Shown piece after piece: positions 51,283 to 62,700 of a DNA stretch of 64,000 bases. Source of the stretch: Dryocola clanedunensis_A (lineage in GTDB: Bacteria; Pseudomonadota; Gammaproteobacteria; Enterobacterales; Enterobacteriaceae); the NCBI GenBank assembly GCA_038405435.1, contig JBBYHZ010000001.1. The stretch is one strand, 5' to 3'. The notes beneath the pieces were generated by a model. The model searched no databases, was not told where the DNA came from, and worked only from the letters and a program-made list of their open reading frames with translations. Position 1 is the first letter of the stretch. Every line of letters begins with the position of its first letter. The position numbers were made by a program, and so were the translations under genes.

Positions 51283-53115
51283 TCATTTAAAGATATCGAT
51301 CAGCCCGCTGCGCCGTTCCGTGCGCGTCTTAATCGCTTTCTCAAACACCCGATCGTCGGCATACAGGGACAGGCGGCTGCGCGCGCGCGTGATAGCGGTA
51401 TAGACCAGCTCACGCGTCACCACCGGCGTGAACTGGTTAGGCAGCACCAGCGCCGCATGGTCAAACTCAGACCCCTGGGATTTATGCACCGTCATAGCAT
51501 AGGCGGTGTCGTGGCCCGGCAGACGGCTGGGCTGCACGGACTTAACCGTCCCGTCCGGCATCGCAAACCAGACTCGCAGCCCCCCTTCGCTTTCCAGCGC
51601 AATGCCGATATCGCCATTGAACAGCCCGAGCGTGCTGTCGTTGCGGGAAATCATAATGGGGCGGCCGTTATACCAGCGCGATAGCGCAGGTGCAGGACGG
51701 GCGATAAGACGCTTTTGGATCAGCGCCTGTTCGATGCGCTCGTTCAGCCCGCTTACGCCAAACGGTCCTTCGCGCAGCGCGCACAGCAGCTGATACTGCC
51801 CGAAAGCCAGCAGAATTTGCTCCGGCGCAGCCTGCTGACGGATAAGTTCGAGATAAGCCCGGTAGCCCTCGACCGCATCCGCCATCATCAGCGCATAGTC
51901 TTCGCTCTCGCGCAGGGGACGCTTGCTGATATCGGTATAATCGAGGGTAAATGTTTCCTGTGCTCTGCGGGCATCGCTGGCGTTTACTGCAAAGGCAAGC
52001 TGGCCGATGCCGGACTGGCTGTCAAAACGGTAGCTCTTTTGTAGCAGGCATAACGCGTCGCGCAGCGCGCTGGCATGCTCGCCCTCGCCCGGCGGGAGCG
52101 AATACCCTGTTATGCTGCTAAGCTCCTGCGCCCTGGCAGCGGAATAACCCGAGCTGACGTAGTGACAGATGTCCCCGAGCACCGCCCCGGCCTCAACGGA
52201 TGCAAGCTGGTCACGGTCCCCCAGGAAAATCACGCGGCCATGTTCCGGCAGGGCTTCAATGACCTTCGCCATCATCGGTAAATCCACCATTGAGGCTTCA
52301 TCGACCACCAGCACATCCAGATGCAGGGGGTTACCGGCGTGATAACGCAGGCGCTGGCTGTTTGGCTGCGCACCCAGCAGGCGGTGCAGCGTACAGGCAT
52401 CGTCCGGCAGCGCCTCTTTTTGTTTGTCCGTCAGCGGCAGGCGGCGCAGCGCCGCCCCAAGTGACTCCGTTAAACGGGCGGCCGCTTTGCCTGTCGGAGC
52501 CGACAGCTGGATGCGTAATGGCGTATCCCCGGAGAGCTGGACCAGCGCGGCAAGCAATTTTGCCACCGTAGTGGTTTTGCCGGTGCCCGGCCCGCCGGAA
52601 ATCACGGAGATCCTTCGGGTAAGCGCAACCGCCGCCGCAACCTTTTGCCAGTCGGTGTCCGCCGTTGTTTCAAAGAGCCCGCTGAGCACGTCCTTCAGCT
52701 GTTGTTCATCAACCGTCATTGCCCTGTTATGCGCGCCAAAAAACTTCGCCACGGCCTGCTCGTTGCCCCACATGCGGTTAAGGTAGAGCCTTTCACCAAT
52801 CAGCTTAAGCGGCGTCGGCTCGTCGTCGTCGCTGACGGCAGCCGAGGCCAGCAGCGTCGGGCCCCACTCTGCCCCGCCGACAATCGCAAACAGCTGCCCG
52901 GCCAGTTCAGGCTGCCGCCCGGCAAAACAATGTTCCGGGCTTAAGCGGCTCAGCGGCAGGCAGACATGCCCTTCCCCCGCATCGTGGCTGACCAGAGCGG
53001 CGGCCAGCATGACCCCCGGCTCGTCGTCGTTTGCCAGCATCATGGCAAACTGTGCGTCCAGCGGACGCAGCAGCTTCAGGTCCACGGCCTGCTGCAGCAG
53101 CTCTGACATTTTCAT
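51283..53115 (-). CDS. recD: Exodeoxyribonuclease V alpha subunit, 5'-3' helicase
   Basis: SF1B helicase of the RecBCD double-strand-break repair enzyme. 610 residues (E. coli 608). Walker A VISGGPGTGKTTT with Lys180, DEAS in VLVVDEASMVD, and C-terminal motif VTRELVYTAITRARSRL. Its start overlaps the recB stop (ATGA), keeping subunit ratios coupled. Confidence 0.97.
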   Translation of the reverse strand: MKMSELLQQAVDLKLLRPLDAQFAMMLANDDEPGVMLAAALVSHDAGEGHVCLPLSRLSPEHCFAGRQPELAGQLFAIVGGAEWGPTLLASAAVSDDDEPTPLKLIGERLYLNRMWGNEQAVAKFFGAHNRAMTVDEQQLKDVLSGLFETTADTDWQKVAAAVALTRRISVISGGPGTGKTTTVAKLLAALVQLSGDTPLRIQLSAPTGKAAARLTESLGAALRRLPLTDKQKEALPDDACTLHRLLGAQPNSQRLRYHAGNPLHLDVLVVDEASMVDLPMMAKVIEALPEHGRVIFLGDRDQLASVEAGAVLGDICHYVSSGYSAARAQELSSITGYSLPPGEGEHASALRDALCLLQKSYRFDSQSGIGQLAFAVNASDARRAQETFTLDYTDISKRPLRESEDYALMMADAVEGYRAYLELIRQQAAPEQILLAFGQYQLLCALREGPFGVSGLNERIEQALIQKRLIARPAPALSRWYNGRPIMISRNDSTLGLFNGDIGIALESEGGLRVWFAMPDGTVKSVQPSRLPGHDTAYAMTVHKSQGSEFDHAALVLPNQFTPVVTRELVYTAITRARSRLSLYADDRVFEKAIKTRTERRSGLIDIFK

Positions 53116-56100
53116 AGCGTCACCTCTTCCTTGCTGCCTGCGAACAGCGCGTCCATTTGTGAAATTAACCCAGCGTCCGGGCGGGTTGAGAAAATCCCCT
53201 GGCTAGAGCCGTTACCTTCCACGCCGCGCAGGAAGAGATAAATCACGCCTCCGAAATGGCTTTCATAGTCATAGTCGCGAATACGGTGGCGCAGATAGCG
53301 GTGCAGCGCCAGGGTATAGAGCTGATATTGCAGATCGTAGCGATGGGATTGCATCGCAGCGGCCATGGCATCCTGGGTATAGGCCTGGCTGTCTTCCCCC
53401 AGCCAGTTTGATTTGTAGTCCAGCAGGTAGTAGCGCCCCTGCCAGCGGAATACCAGATCGATAAAGCCCTTCAGCATGCCACGCACCTGACGGAAGTTAA
53501 GAGGCGGGCAGCCCGCCGAAAGAGGGTCATAACGGCGAATCAGGTTATCCAGCTGATCCGCCTGGAGGTCGGTTTCAATGGGCAGATAGAACTCCAGCTC
53601 AACCTGCTTTTCCGTTGCTGCCAGCTGGTTAAGCGACACGCCCGTTTCATTAAGCGGCGCCTCTAAAATCTTCGCTAACCATTCGCTGAGCACCGGCTGC
53701 CACTGCTCGCCAAAGCCCTGCAACGTCAGCTGCTGCGCTATCCACTCATCGTCCAGCGGGCGGGTAAAATCGATGCCCTCAAACAGGCTGTGCAGAAATG
53801 TGCCCGGCGCCGCACCGCGTGGGAAAGCGTGCGGGGTAAGTGATGGCTCACTTTGCTCCTGTTCAACGCCAGCACCATCGACGTCCAGACGCGGGATAAG
53901 ATCCAGCGCCTGGCTCTGCCCGTGCTGCTGCAGGCCGGAATAGCTGGTGACGCGCCAGCTGTCAGAGACGCGGCGCTGCATAATTCGCGCGCTCAGTTCA
54001 GGCTGCTCCGGCGCCGCAGGCTGCCAGGGCTGTGGGTCAACAGGCAGCAGCGAGTTGATACTGATGGCCTCGCAGGCCAGTTCGTCGAGACACGCCTGCA
54101 ACCCGGCGGCGTCCTGCGCTTCGCCTTTTTGCAGCAGATAGCCCAGCGCGCCCATATGCAGGTCGCTGGCCCCCTTTTTCGCGCGGGTTCCCCGAAACAG
54201 CGGCGCAACGCCGAGGCTGCAATGCCATATCGAACGCGTCAGCGCCACGTACAGCAGGCGTAAATCCTCCGCCAGCCGCTCTTCTTCCGCAAGGCTCAGG
54301 CTCTCTTCGTCGTTGCTTAAGTCCAGCAGCGAGGCAAAGGTCGTTCGGTCGTGATACAGGCCGTTATTCTGCGGCCGGAAATTAGCAATAAACGGCAGCC
54401 AGACGAGGGGATACTCCAGCCCTTTCGATTTGTGGATGGTGACCACCTGCACCAGGTGTTTGTCGCTTTCCAGGCGCAGCTGCTGGCTTGCGGCGTTGCT
54501 GTCCGGCTCGGCAACCTGCTGGGCAAGCCAGCGCACCAGGGCGTGTTCGCTGTCCGCTTTCGCCGCCGCCTCCTGCAACAGTTCGCTGATGTGCAGAATA
54601 TCGGTTAATCGCCTTTCGCCGCCGGGCGTAGCAAGCAGGTTTTCCGCTATTTGCCGCGCTGACATCAATGCTCGCAGCATCGGCATCACTCCCCGACGCA
54701 GCCAGATTTGCCGATAGCCCGAAAACTCCTCGACCAGCCGGTCCCAGGCTTCCTCATCATCGTTCAGCGCTTCTATACGCCGGGCGTCCAGGCCCAGCAC
54801 GCTGGTCGCTATGGCGCTGCGCAAAGCCGACTCTATTTCCGGTGCCAGCACCGCCTGTAAAATCCACAGCATTTCGCGCGCTTCCGGCGTGGCGAAAACG
54901 GAATCACGGTTAGAGAGGTACACGGAAGGAATATTCAGACCGCCCAGCGCGTCACGGATCACCGAAGCTTCACCGCGGCTGCGCACGAGGATCGTAATGT
55001 CGGATGCCTGCACCGGGCGTGAGCTCTCTCCCTTCCAGAGCAGCGCATCGCCCCGCTGTCCCGCAGCGAGCCAGTCGCGGATCTGCTGCGCGCACTGCAA
55101 TGCCATGGCTTGTTGGTAATCACTGACTCCGCAGCCTTCTCCCGGCTGCAGCCACAGCGACATCGCCGCCTGGGTCTGCCCTTTAACCGTAAAACGCAGG
55201 CCGCTGTTTTTCGGGGCTGATTTCACCGACAGGAAAGGTATCTGACGAAAAAGAAAGGGGTTATCAAGCTGTTCAAACAGCCTGTTAACGCCGGTAATCA
55301 TCGCCGGAGACGAGCGCCAGTTGGTATCCAGCGTGTAGTGATCGCTCACTTCATGCCGCGCTTTCATATAGGTAAAGATGTCCGCCCCGCGAAAGGCGTA
55401 GATAGCCTGCTTGGGGTCGCCGATCAACAACAGCGCGGTTCCGGGCTGGTTGATGTACAGGCGGCGGAAGATCCGGTACTGCTGCGGGTCGGTATCCTGA
55501 AATTCATCTATCATCGCCGCCGGAAAACGGCCGCGTATCGCTTCGGCCAGGGCATCGCCGCCCGGCTGGTGTAGCGCATCGTCGAGACGGCTTAGCATGT
55601 CGTCGAAGCCCAGCTCACCGCGTCGCCGCTTTTCCTGCTGCACAATGAAGCGAATCTCCGCCATCGCGCGGGCAATCACCAGGTCACGAAGCGTGAGCGG
55701 CTCTGCCAGCAGCGCGGCAATTTCGCTGAAAAGCGGGTGGCGTGGCGCCTCGCCTTTTTTGGTTTTCTCTTCCAGCACCGCCTGGGAAAAACGGCTTAGC
55801 GCGTCCGGCAGCTGGTAGCTTGTGGTTTCGGTTTGCGCCCATTCGCCCACCAGACTAAGCCAGTTAGGCAGGTTTTTACTGCTGTAGCTGCGGCGGTCGA
55901 CGCCGGACTGCTCAATAATCGCGGCAATCTCACCTGACGCGGCCTGCCAGCCTGCTTTGACGCTGTCGATAGCCGTGACGATCTTTTCATGGCGGGCAAT
56001 CAGCGTTTCGTTATCCGGCGGGGACTGCTTCAGCGAAGGCTGTTCACCCTGTAGCCAGCTGTTGATATCCCGCAGCAGCTCTTCTGGCCCGGCCCACTGT

Positions 56101-56654
56101 TCGCTCATCGCCTGGGCCACGGGCTTCGGCAGCGGGTAGCAGTGGCGACGCCAGAAGTCCGCACAGGCATGGCGGCGCAGCAGGGACTCGTCTTCGATTA
56201 ACCGCTGTTCAAACAGCATGCCCGATTCAAAAGCGTTCAGGCTGAGCATTCTCTGGCAGAAGCCGTGGATGGTGAAGATAGCGGCTTCATCCATCTGCTG
56301 CTCGGCCAGACGCAGGATCTGTGCGGCCTGGTGAAGGTCGGGGATTTGTTCAAGCAGGCTTTTGAAAAGAGGATTATCAGTTCGGTTGCGCACGCAGGCG
56401 ACGCACAGCTCATGAATATTGGCACGAATACGGCCACGAAGTTCTTCCGTGGCCGCTTCGGTAAAGGTGACCACCAGCAGCTCTTCTACGCCGAGCGGGC
56501 GGGGAAACGCGGCGTTTCCCCCTAATCCCAGCAGCAGCCGCAGGTAGAGCGCGGCGATGGTAAATGTTTTTCCGGTTCCGGCAGAAGCTTCAATCAGTCG
56601 CTCGCCCGTCAGCGGCAGGCTAAGAGGATCAAGGGGCTGTGCGGTTCCGGTCAT
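53112..56654 (-). CDS. recB: Exodeoxyribonuclease V beta subunit
   Basis: 3'-5' SF1A helicase and the nuclease of RecBCD. 1180 residues, exactly the E. coli length. Walker A EASAGTGKTFT (Lys29), DEFQDTDPQQYRIF (motif II), IHKSKGLEYPLVWLP (motif V) and the C-terminal nuclease with GFIDLVFRW and YLLDYKSNWLG (catalytic Asp/Asp/Lys). Starts 11 bases after the ptrA stop. Confidence 0.98.
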   Translation of the reverse strand: MTGTAQPLDPLSLPLTGERLIEASAGTGKTFTIAALYLRLLLGLGGNAAFPRPLGVEELLVVTFTEAATEELRGRIRANIHELCVACVRNRTDNPLFKSLLEQIPDLHQAAQILRLAEQQMDEAAIFTIHGFCQRMLSLNAFESGMLFEQRLIEDESLLRRHACADFWRRHCYPLPKPVAQAMSEQWAGPEELLRDINSWLQGEQPSLKQSPPDNETLIARHEKIVTAIDSVKAGWQAASGEIAAIIEQSGVDRRSYSSKNLPNWLSLVGEWAQTETTSYQLPDALSRFSQAVLEEKTKKGEAPRHPLFSEIAALLAEPLTLRDLVIARAMAEIRFIVQQEKRRRGELGFDDMLSRLDDALHQPGGDALAEAIRGRFPAAMIDEFQDTDPQQYRIFRRLYINQPGTALLLIGDPKQAIYAFRGADIFTYMKARHEVSDHYTLDTNWRSSPAMITGVNRLFEQLDNPFLFRQIPFLSVKSAPKNSGLRFTVKGQTQAAMSLWLQPGEGCGVSDYQQAMALQCAQQIRDWLAAGQRGDALLWKGESSRPVQASDITILVRSRGEASVIRDALGGLNIPSVYLSNRDSVFATPEAREMLWILQAVLAPEIESALRSAIATSVLGLDARRIEALNDDEEAWDRLVEEFSGYRQIWLRRGVMPMLRALMSARQIAENLLATPGGERRLTDILHISELLQEAAAKADSEHALVRWLAQQVAEPDSNAASQQLRLESDKHLVQVVTIHKSKGLEYPLVWLPFIANFRPQNNGLYHDRTTFASLLDLSNDEESLSLAEEERLAEDLRLLYVALTRSIWHCSLGVAPLFRGTRAKKGASDLHMGALGYLLQKGEAQDAAGLQACLDELACEAISINSLLPVDPQPWQPAAPEQPELSARIMQRRVSDSWRVTSYSGLQQHGQSQALDLIPRLDVDGAGVEQEQSEPSLTPHAFPRGAAPGTFLHSLFEGIDFTRPLDDEWIAQQLTLQGFGEQWQPVLSEWLAKILEAPLNETGVSLNQLAATEKQVELEFYLPIETDLQADQLDNLIRRYDPLSAGCPPLNFRQVRGMLKGFIDLVFRWQGRYYLLDYKSNWLGEDSQAYTQDAMAAAMQSHRYDLQYQLYTLALHRYLRHRIRDYDYESHFGGVIYLFLRGVEGNGSSQGIFSTRPDAGLISQMDALFAGSKEEVTL

Positions 56655-56665
56655 TGTTTCTCACT

Positions 56666-59551
56666 TTATTTGTCGTCGACGAGCGGCAGCGTTTGCTGCA
56701 GGTTGCTGACGCCTTCCCATGTCTTCCATCCTTCTGGTGCCGCATAGCCCGCCTTGCCGCTCTGGCTGCCGGAAACCTGCGACAGCAGCGCTGCCCCCTG
56801 AGGATCAATCACCGCCTGATGGAAGAAATCGGCCAGCTTCTGTGGCGTCAGCTTCTTGATTTCGGCGACTACTTTAGCACGCGAATCAAAGGCCAGGTTT
56901 CCTCTGTCGAAATCTTTGCTCAGCTGTGAGGCTTCCTGCGACAGCGTTTGTGGCGCCTGCATGATTTCACCCACCACACCCTGCTGGATCTGGGCAAAAT
57001 CTTCCGGGCTCATCGCGCGCAGCTTTTGTTCCGCCGTTGGGTAAAACGCCTTAAAGCGTTCATAAAGCTGGCCCGGCTGCTTGTCGCTGCTTTGCAGAAG
57101 GAAGCCGATGCCCCACTGGCGGCCTACGGACATCGGGAAGGCAAAGACGGCATAGCCGAGCTGCTCCTGGGTGCGCAGCTGGTTGTAGAACCAGGGCTGA
57201 ATAATCTGTCCAAGCATGGTGCTGTAGGCTGTACTCACCAGCTCGTCATAGCCTTTCGGGACATAGACCGCGGCCAGGGCAGAATCCGTGCTGCTACCGG
57301 CTTTCTCGAACATGGCGAGCGTTGGTTTATCCACCAGCACGTCTTTATTGCGGCACCACTCGTTGCCTTTGGTTCCCAGCTGGCTCTGCACCTGATGCGC
57401 CAGATCCTTCGCCTGCTGCGGGGCCATATTCCCCAGCACCAGGAATTCTGGTTTGGCATTGGTTTTCAGCGCATCACGGTAATCAACGACGTCTTTCAGC
57501 GTCAGCGAAGGCAGCAGGGCCCGCCGCTCGTCGCGCTGGAAATAAGGCACCTGGGAGACCATCTGAATCGGCATTATGGCCTGATCGTAGGCCTTGCCTT
57601 TCTCCGCCGAATCCATCATCTGCGCGTACCAGGACTTCGCCTGCTCGAGCTGCTCCTGGGTCGGGGTATAGGAGAAGTAGCCCGCCAGCAGCGCTTCGAA
57701 CAGCTGCGGCAGACGCTGGGTATAGCCGTTGGCATTGACCATCAGGCCGCTGTTAGCGTTAGTCGAGAAGCTAATGCCGCCTATTGCCGCCTGATTGCTC
57801 AGCTCGTCCAGCGCGATCCCCGCCAGGTAGTCGTTGATGGCAAAGAGAACCTGGTTTTTTGCACTGTCCATCGCCTGCGGGTTACGCAGCACCATGGTCA
57901 CGTCCGCTTTCGGCTCGCTGGCAAAATATTTGCTCGGCATGTAGAGGACGCGCAGGCCGGGCTCTTTGACAAGCAGTTCAGGATGAGCGTAGCGCTTGTC
58001 CTGTTTGATCAGGGTAAAATCATCCGGGATGTACGGATTCAGCTCCGGCAGCGTCAGATGAATTGCCTCAGCCTTCTGCTGCCAGCTGTCGAAGGTTGGC
58101 TTACCGATTTTGTCTACCTGATAGGGCGCGTTCACAAAGTAAGCCATTTTGTTGTGCGGCTCTTTCGGGCTGATGTACCAGACGCGGGCGTTCTGCGGGG
58201 TCATCATGTCCAGACGGGCTTTTATGGCCGCCGGATCGTACTGGTCAGCAATATTGACGGCATCCAGCGTGTGCTCAACGGGCACGCGAAGCATGGTGTC
58301 CGCCAGCCACTCAACGTAGTCCATATCCCTGGTGATAGATGGATAGCGGAAGTCCAGATCCAGCACGTGGGCCAGCTCGTCAAAGTAACGTTTATCAACG
58401 CCGTTCTGGCGCAGAGTATTCAGATAGCTAAAGACGGCGGCAACGACCTCATCGCGCTTAGCGAGGCCCTTGTCGGTCAGGGAAACGGAGATGGCAAACA
58501 CCCCGCTGTTACCGTTGACCAGCGGATCGGAATCGGCACGAATGCTGTCCGCCAGTCCCTGCTTCTGCAGCCAGTCGGAGAGGGTGTTATCGCTACGGTT
58601 GCCAATCAGATAGCCGATAAGCTCATCGGTTTTGCTGCGGAATTTATCGCTGTTGTTATCGATGCGAAACTCAACGCGAAGCACTTTACGAGGCAGAGCC
58701 GGAACGTAATGAATGATGATGCCTTTCTGCGCATCCGTGACCACGGGAGTGGTGATGACCGGTTTCTCAATGTTTTTATTCGGCACGCGCCCGTAAGTGT
58801 CTACAGCAATCTTCGCCAGGTCGGGCAACGGTTTGTTGCTGTAGATAACGGCTTTCATCAGGTTCGCCGAATAGTATTTGTCACGGAAGGCGATCAGCGA
58901 GTCCAGCAGCTTGCTGCCGGGTTTATCGCGCAGGGTTTCCAGATTACCACCTGAAAAACGCGAGCCAGGGTGCGCCGGGTTCAACGTTTCCGCGCCGACC
59001 TGGGCCATACGCATACCGTCACGGGACCGCGCGAGCGTCAGCTCTGCGTTAACGGCATTGCGTTCGCGGTCCGCATATTCCGGGGAAAGATTCGGTTCGG
59101 CTATAGCATCGGCAAGGCGGTCAACGGCTCCCGTCAGGGCGTCGTTCTCGACTTCCATATAATAGGCGGTGCGGTAGGTCGCGGTGCTGGCGTTGTGGCT
59201 ACCACCGTGCTTTTTGAGGAATTCTGACAGGCTGTCCGGCTCCGGGTATTTCTTAGAGCCCATCAGCGACATATGCTCGAGATAGTGAGCCAGCCCAAGA
59301 TGCGCATCCGGATCTTCCAGCGACCCCACAGGGACCACCAGCGCGGACAACGACTTCACCGCCTGCGGATCCGAGACCAGCAGTACGGTCATATCGTTAT
59401 CAAGACGGATAGCCTGATACTGGCGGTTGTCTTTATCGCTTTTGCGAATGGTTTCCTGAATAGGGTGCCAACCCGTGTCTGCCTGACTTAATGGTGCCCA
59501 AAGAGCAACGAACAAGAAAAGCGGTGTAAACCAGGTGCTGCATTTAGGCAT
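56666..59551 (-). CDS. ptrA: Protease III (pitrilysin)
   Basis: Periplasmic M16 zinc metallopeptidase that degrades small peptides such as insulin chains. 961 residues (E. coli 962). Signal peptide ending near ALWAPLSQADT; inverted zinc motif HYLEH (HxxEH) in LAHYLEHMSLMGS with the distal glutamate in RNAVNAELTLA. It stands between recC and recB as in E. coli; its role in the repair operon is positional only. Confidence 0.97.
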   Translation of the reverse strand: MPKCSTWFTPLFLFVALWAPLSQADTGWHPIQETIRKSDKDNRQYQAIRLDNDMTVLLVSDPQAVKSLSALVVPVGSLEDPDAHLGLAHYLEHMSLMGSKKYPEPDSLSEFLKKHGGSHNASTATYRTAYYMEVENDALTGAVDRLADAIAEPNLSPEYADRERNAVNAELTLARSRDGMRMAQVGAETLNPAHPGSRFSGGNLETLRDKPGSKLLDSLIAFRDKYYSANLMKAVIYSNKPLPDLAKIAVDTYGRVPNKNIEKPVITTPVVTDAQKGIIIHYVPALPRKVLRVEFRIDNNSDKFRSKTDELIGYLIGNRSDNTLSDWLQKQGLADSIRADSDPLVNGNSGVFAISVSLTDKGLAKRDEVVAAVFSYLNTLRQNGVDKRYFDELAHVLDLDFRYPSITRDMDYVEWLADTMLRVPVEHTLDAVNIADQYDPAAIKARLDMMTPQNARVWYISPKEPHNKMAYFVNAPYQVDKIGKPTFDSWQQKAEAIHLTLPELNPYIPDDFTLIKQDKRYAHPELLVKEPGLRVLYMPSKYFASEPKADVTMVLRNPQAMDSAKNQVLFAINDYLAGIALDELSNQAAIGGISFSTNANSGLMVNANGYTQRLPQLFEALLAGYFSYTPTQEQLEQAKSWYAQMMDSAEKGKAYDQAIMPIQMVSQVPYFQRDERRALLPSLTLKDVVDYRDALKTNAKPEFLVLGNMAPQQAKDLAHQVQSQLGTKGNEWCRNKDVLVDKPTLAMFEKAGSSTDSALAAVYVPKGYDELVSTAYSTMLGQIIQPWFYNQLRTQEQLGYAVFAFPMSVGRQWGIGFLLQSSDKQPGQLYERFKAFYPTAEQKLRAMSPEDFAQIQQGVVGEIMQAPQTLSQEASQLSKDFDRGNLAFDSRAKVVAEIKKLTPQKLADFFHQAVIDPQGAALLSQVSGSQSGKAGYAAPEGWKTWEGVSNLQQTLPLVDDK

Positions 59552-59705
59552 TCACGAACCTCTTTATCACGAAACTTCCTAACTCACTCATCATTAACAA
59601 CTTTCCAATTAATTCGCTATCGTAGTTGTTACTTTTTTCGCCAGCCCTGAGCAAGATGCGCATCATAGAGTAACTTGCCGGACTGTGCAATTTTTATACA
59701 GTGCT

Positions 59706-62700
59706 TTATGGCTGGTTAAAGCGGAACAGCGGCAGCAGGTATCGCTCGGCTTCATGAATAACCGCCTCGTAATAGTCGTTATCCAGCGTGCGGTACAGGC
59801 GCTGGAGCCAGACATCTGCACCTTCACCTTCGACCATCTGATTACCTTCCCAGGCCGCCAGCAGCTTAGCTCTGGCTTTCTGCTGCGTCTGCTCATCCCA
59901 TAAAATGGCATCATTTGCCTGGTCATAACAGGCTTTTATCCACGCCCCCCCACTATTTGGGAGTAACAGAAGCGGCTGGCTTAAACCTTCCAGATAACCT
60001 TCAATAAGCTGCTGTAAATATGTCCGCGCCTGTTCAGGGTCCATCGGCGGGAAAACCCATGCCGAATTTTTACGACCATAAACCCGACTGCTTCCCTGGC
60101 CGCCTGACGCGCACCAGACAATGTGCTCGACCCAGAGCTGCATACCGTGGGCTACGTTCAATACGGAAGGCCGCCAGCGCAGCAGGCCGTCAGGCTGAAC
60201 ATCCGACAGCCACCCTACCAGCCTGGTTCCCGCGATCGTTATATCAACCTCTACGCTTGCGCTATTTTGTCGCTCAGCGCTCACTTTTGTGGCCAGCTCT
60301 ACCATTTCCGTTAACTGTTTTTCCCAGACTATTTCACCAAACGCGCCGTAGGGCAGCGCGCCTGCGGCACGGTAGCGGCGGAACAGAAGCTGCGGATCGC
60401 CTCCCTGCACAAGAGTATTGAGCAGCTGTTGGTTCATCTGAAAACGTTCAAGGCTGTCGAGGGTGAAGGGCTCGGCGTCCGGCAGCTCGCTGTCCTCAAG
60501 CCAGAAGTTAATCCCCAGCCGCATCTGGAAGAAGGCCCGCACAGGATGACGCCAGAAGCGCAGGAGCTGCTCCAGCGTAATGTCTTCGGGCACCTTGTGC
60601 TGTAGCGCCTGGATAAAGGGCGCATGGGCTTCGCCCTGCTCGCCAGCGGCGGGCAGCCACTCGCTGGCATAGCTTTGCTCAAGGCTTGTCGGCAGGAAGT
60701 TGTTGGCGTCAAAAGGCGTACGGCTGTGCTGATAGATGAGGTGGGCTTTTACCGCCTCTCCGCTTTCGTCGCAGGTTCGCGCGCAGTCGTCCGGCAGACA
60801 GTGGCTTTGCGCGATGTAATCAAGAAGCTCTTCCACCAGGACGGACGGATAACGGCGGCTGTTATCCTGAATAGACCGGCCAATATAGCTGATATACAGG
60901 CACTGCTGCGCCGAGTTCAGCGCTTCCAGGAACAGATAGCGGTCGTCGTCGCGGCGGCTTCGGTCACCGCGCTGGGGTTTCTGACTCATCAGATCGAAGC
61001 CCAGCGGCGCAAGGGTCCTTGGATAAACGCCGTCGTTCATGCCCAGCAGGCAAACCACTTTAAAGGGAATAGAGCGCATTGGCATCAGGGTACAGAAGTT
61101 AACCGGGCCAGCCAGGAACCGCTGGCTGATGCGCTCCTGATCGAGGCGCTGTGCCAGCTCGTCATGCAATAAGGTAAGCGGTACCGCCTGCTGGTAACGG
61201 GCATCCAGGCCGTGTTTGATCATCTCCTGCCACTGCTTCTCGATGAGCGCCAGCGCCGCTTCGGTATCCCGATCCGGCAGGAAGAAGCAGTCGAGCATTT
61301 CGCGACAGACCGGCACCCACTCCGCCAGCGTTCTGGGGGAAGAAAGAGCCTGACGCCAGCGGCTTAGCTGCATTAATAGTTCAGCAAGCTGGCCGACAAG
61401 TTCGGCTATCAGGCCGCTGGACTCGTCGTAGGGGAGCACCGACTGCCACTCCCCCGCCTTGCTGTCCATGGCGTAGCCCAGCAGCATCCTCGTTAAGCCA
61501 AAGCGCCAGGTGTGCTGCCCGGTGGCGGGAAGATCGAATTCCCGCACGTTGTCGTCATCAATCCCCCAGCGCACCCCGGATTCGTTTACCCACAGGCGCA
61601 GATAGCGCAGGCCCTCTTCACTGATGGCAAATCGCGCCGCAAGGGCAGGCACCTCAAGCAAAGCCAGAACGTCTTCTGCCATAAACCGGCTGTCCGGTAG
61701 TGAAAGCAGATCGATAAAAGCCTGTAATGCCGGATGAGCCTGGCTTGCCCGTCGATCGGATATCGCGAACGGCAGCCAGCGGTCCGGGGCAGCATTACCG
61801 AAAACAGCCTGAATAAACGGGCTATAGCTGTCAATGTCCGCCACCATCACGATGATGTCTCGCGGAGTGAGATCGGGATCGGCATCCAGCATCGCCAGCA
61901 GCTGGTCATGCAGCACTTCCACTTCCCGCTGCGGGCTGTGGCACTCGTGGAAGGTCATGGAACGATCGTCTGGATCCAGCCTTCGTTTACCGTGGCTCTG
62001 CAGATAATCTTCTTCCGTCAGCCCGGCCACCGCGTTGTTTTGCAGTTCCAGAAGATCGTACTGCAGGCTGTGCAGCAGGTTATCCGGCTCGATGTCGACG
62101 AACACATCAATCTCTTCGAACTGCTCAAGCTCCGCCAGCAGGAAGGTGTAATCGCGTCCCAGTTTGCCCCACGAGGCCAGCATCGGGTTGCCAACGTCCT
62201 GCTCGCCGTCATCGTTAAACAGCGTGGATGCAGACTGGTTATCCTTAAATAACGGCAGAGAGTCCCCCGCCTGGTAGTGGCTGCGGCGACGACGGCTAAT
62301 CAGCCTGGCCAGATAAGCGGGATCTTTAATATCACCCCAGTAGTAGCGGCAGGGGTTGGTAAACAACAGATGCACGTCAATATGCTTGCCCAGCGCCTGC
62401 AGCGCCTGCAAATAGACTGGCGGAAGGGCTGAGATGCCGCAGATAAAGACCCGTGGCGGCAGGCCCGCCGGGCATTCATCGCTGTTTTCAAGCTGGTGGA
62501 TAAAACGCTGGTAGAGGTTTGCGCGGTGCCATTCCGGCTGCTCAAGCTCACGGGTGTGCTGTACCAGAGCCGCCCACAGCGGCGCCTGCCAGAGCTGGGC
62601 CTCTCCGGCGTTATCCACCCGTTCGCCCTTTTCCCATGTGCTTAACCAGCCCGGGCGGTAAACCAGATACTGGTCATAGAGATCGGCAATACGCGAAGCC

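Noticed and set aside
56948..58954. 668-codon open frame antisense to ptrA
   Set aside because: Shadow of an intact 961-residue pitrilysin gene.
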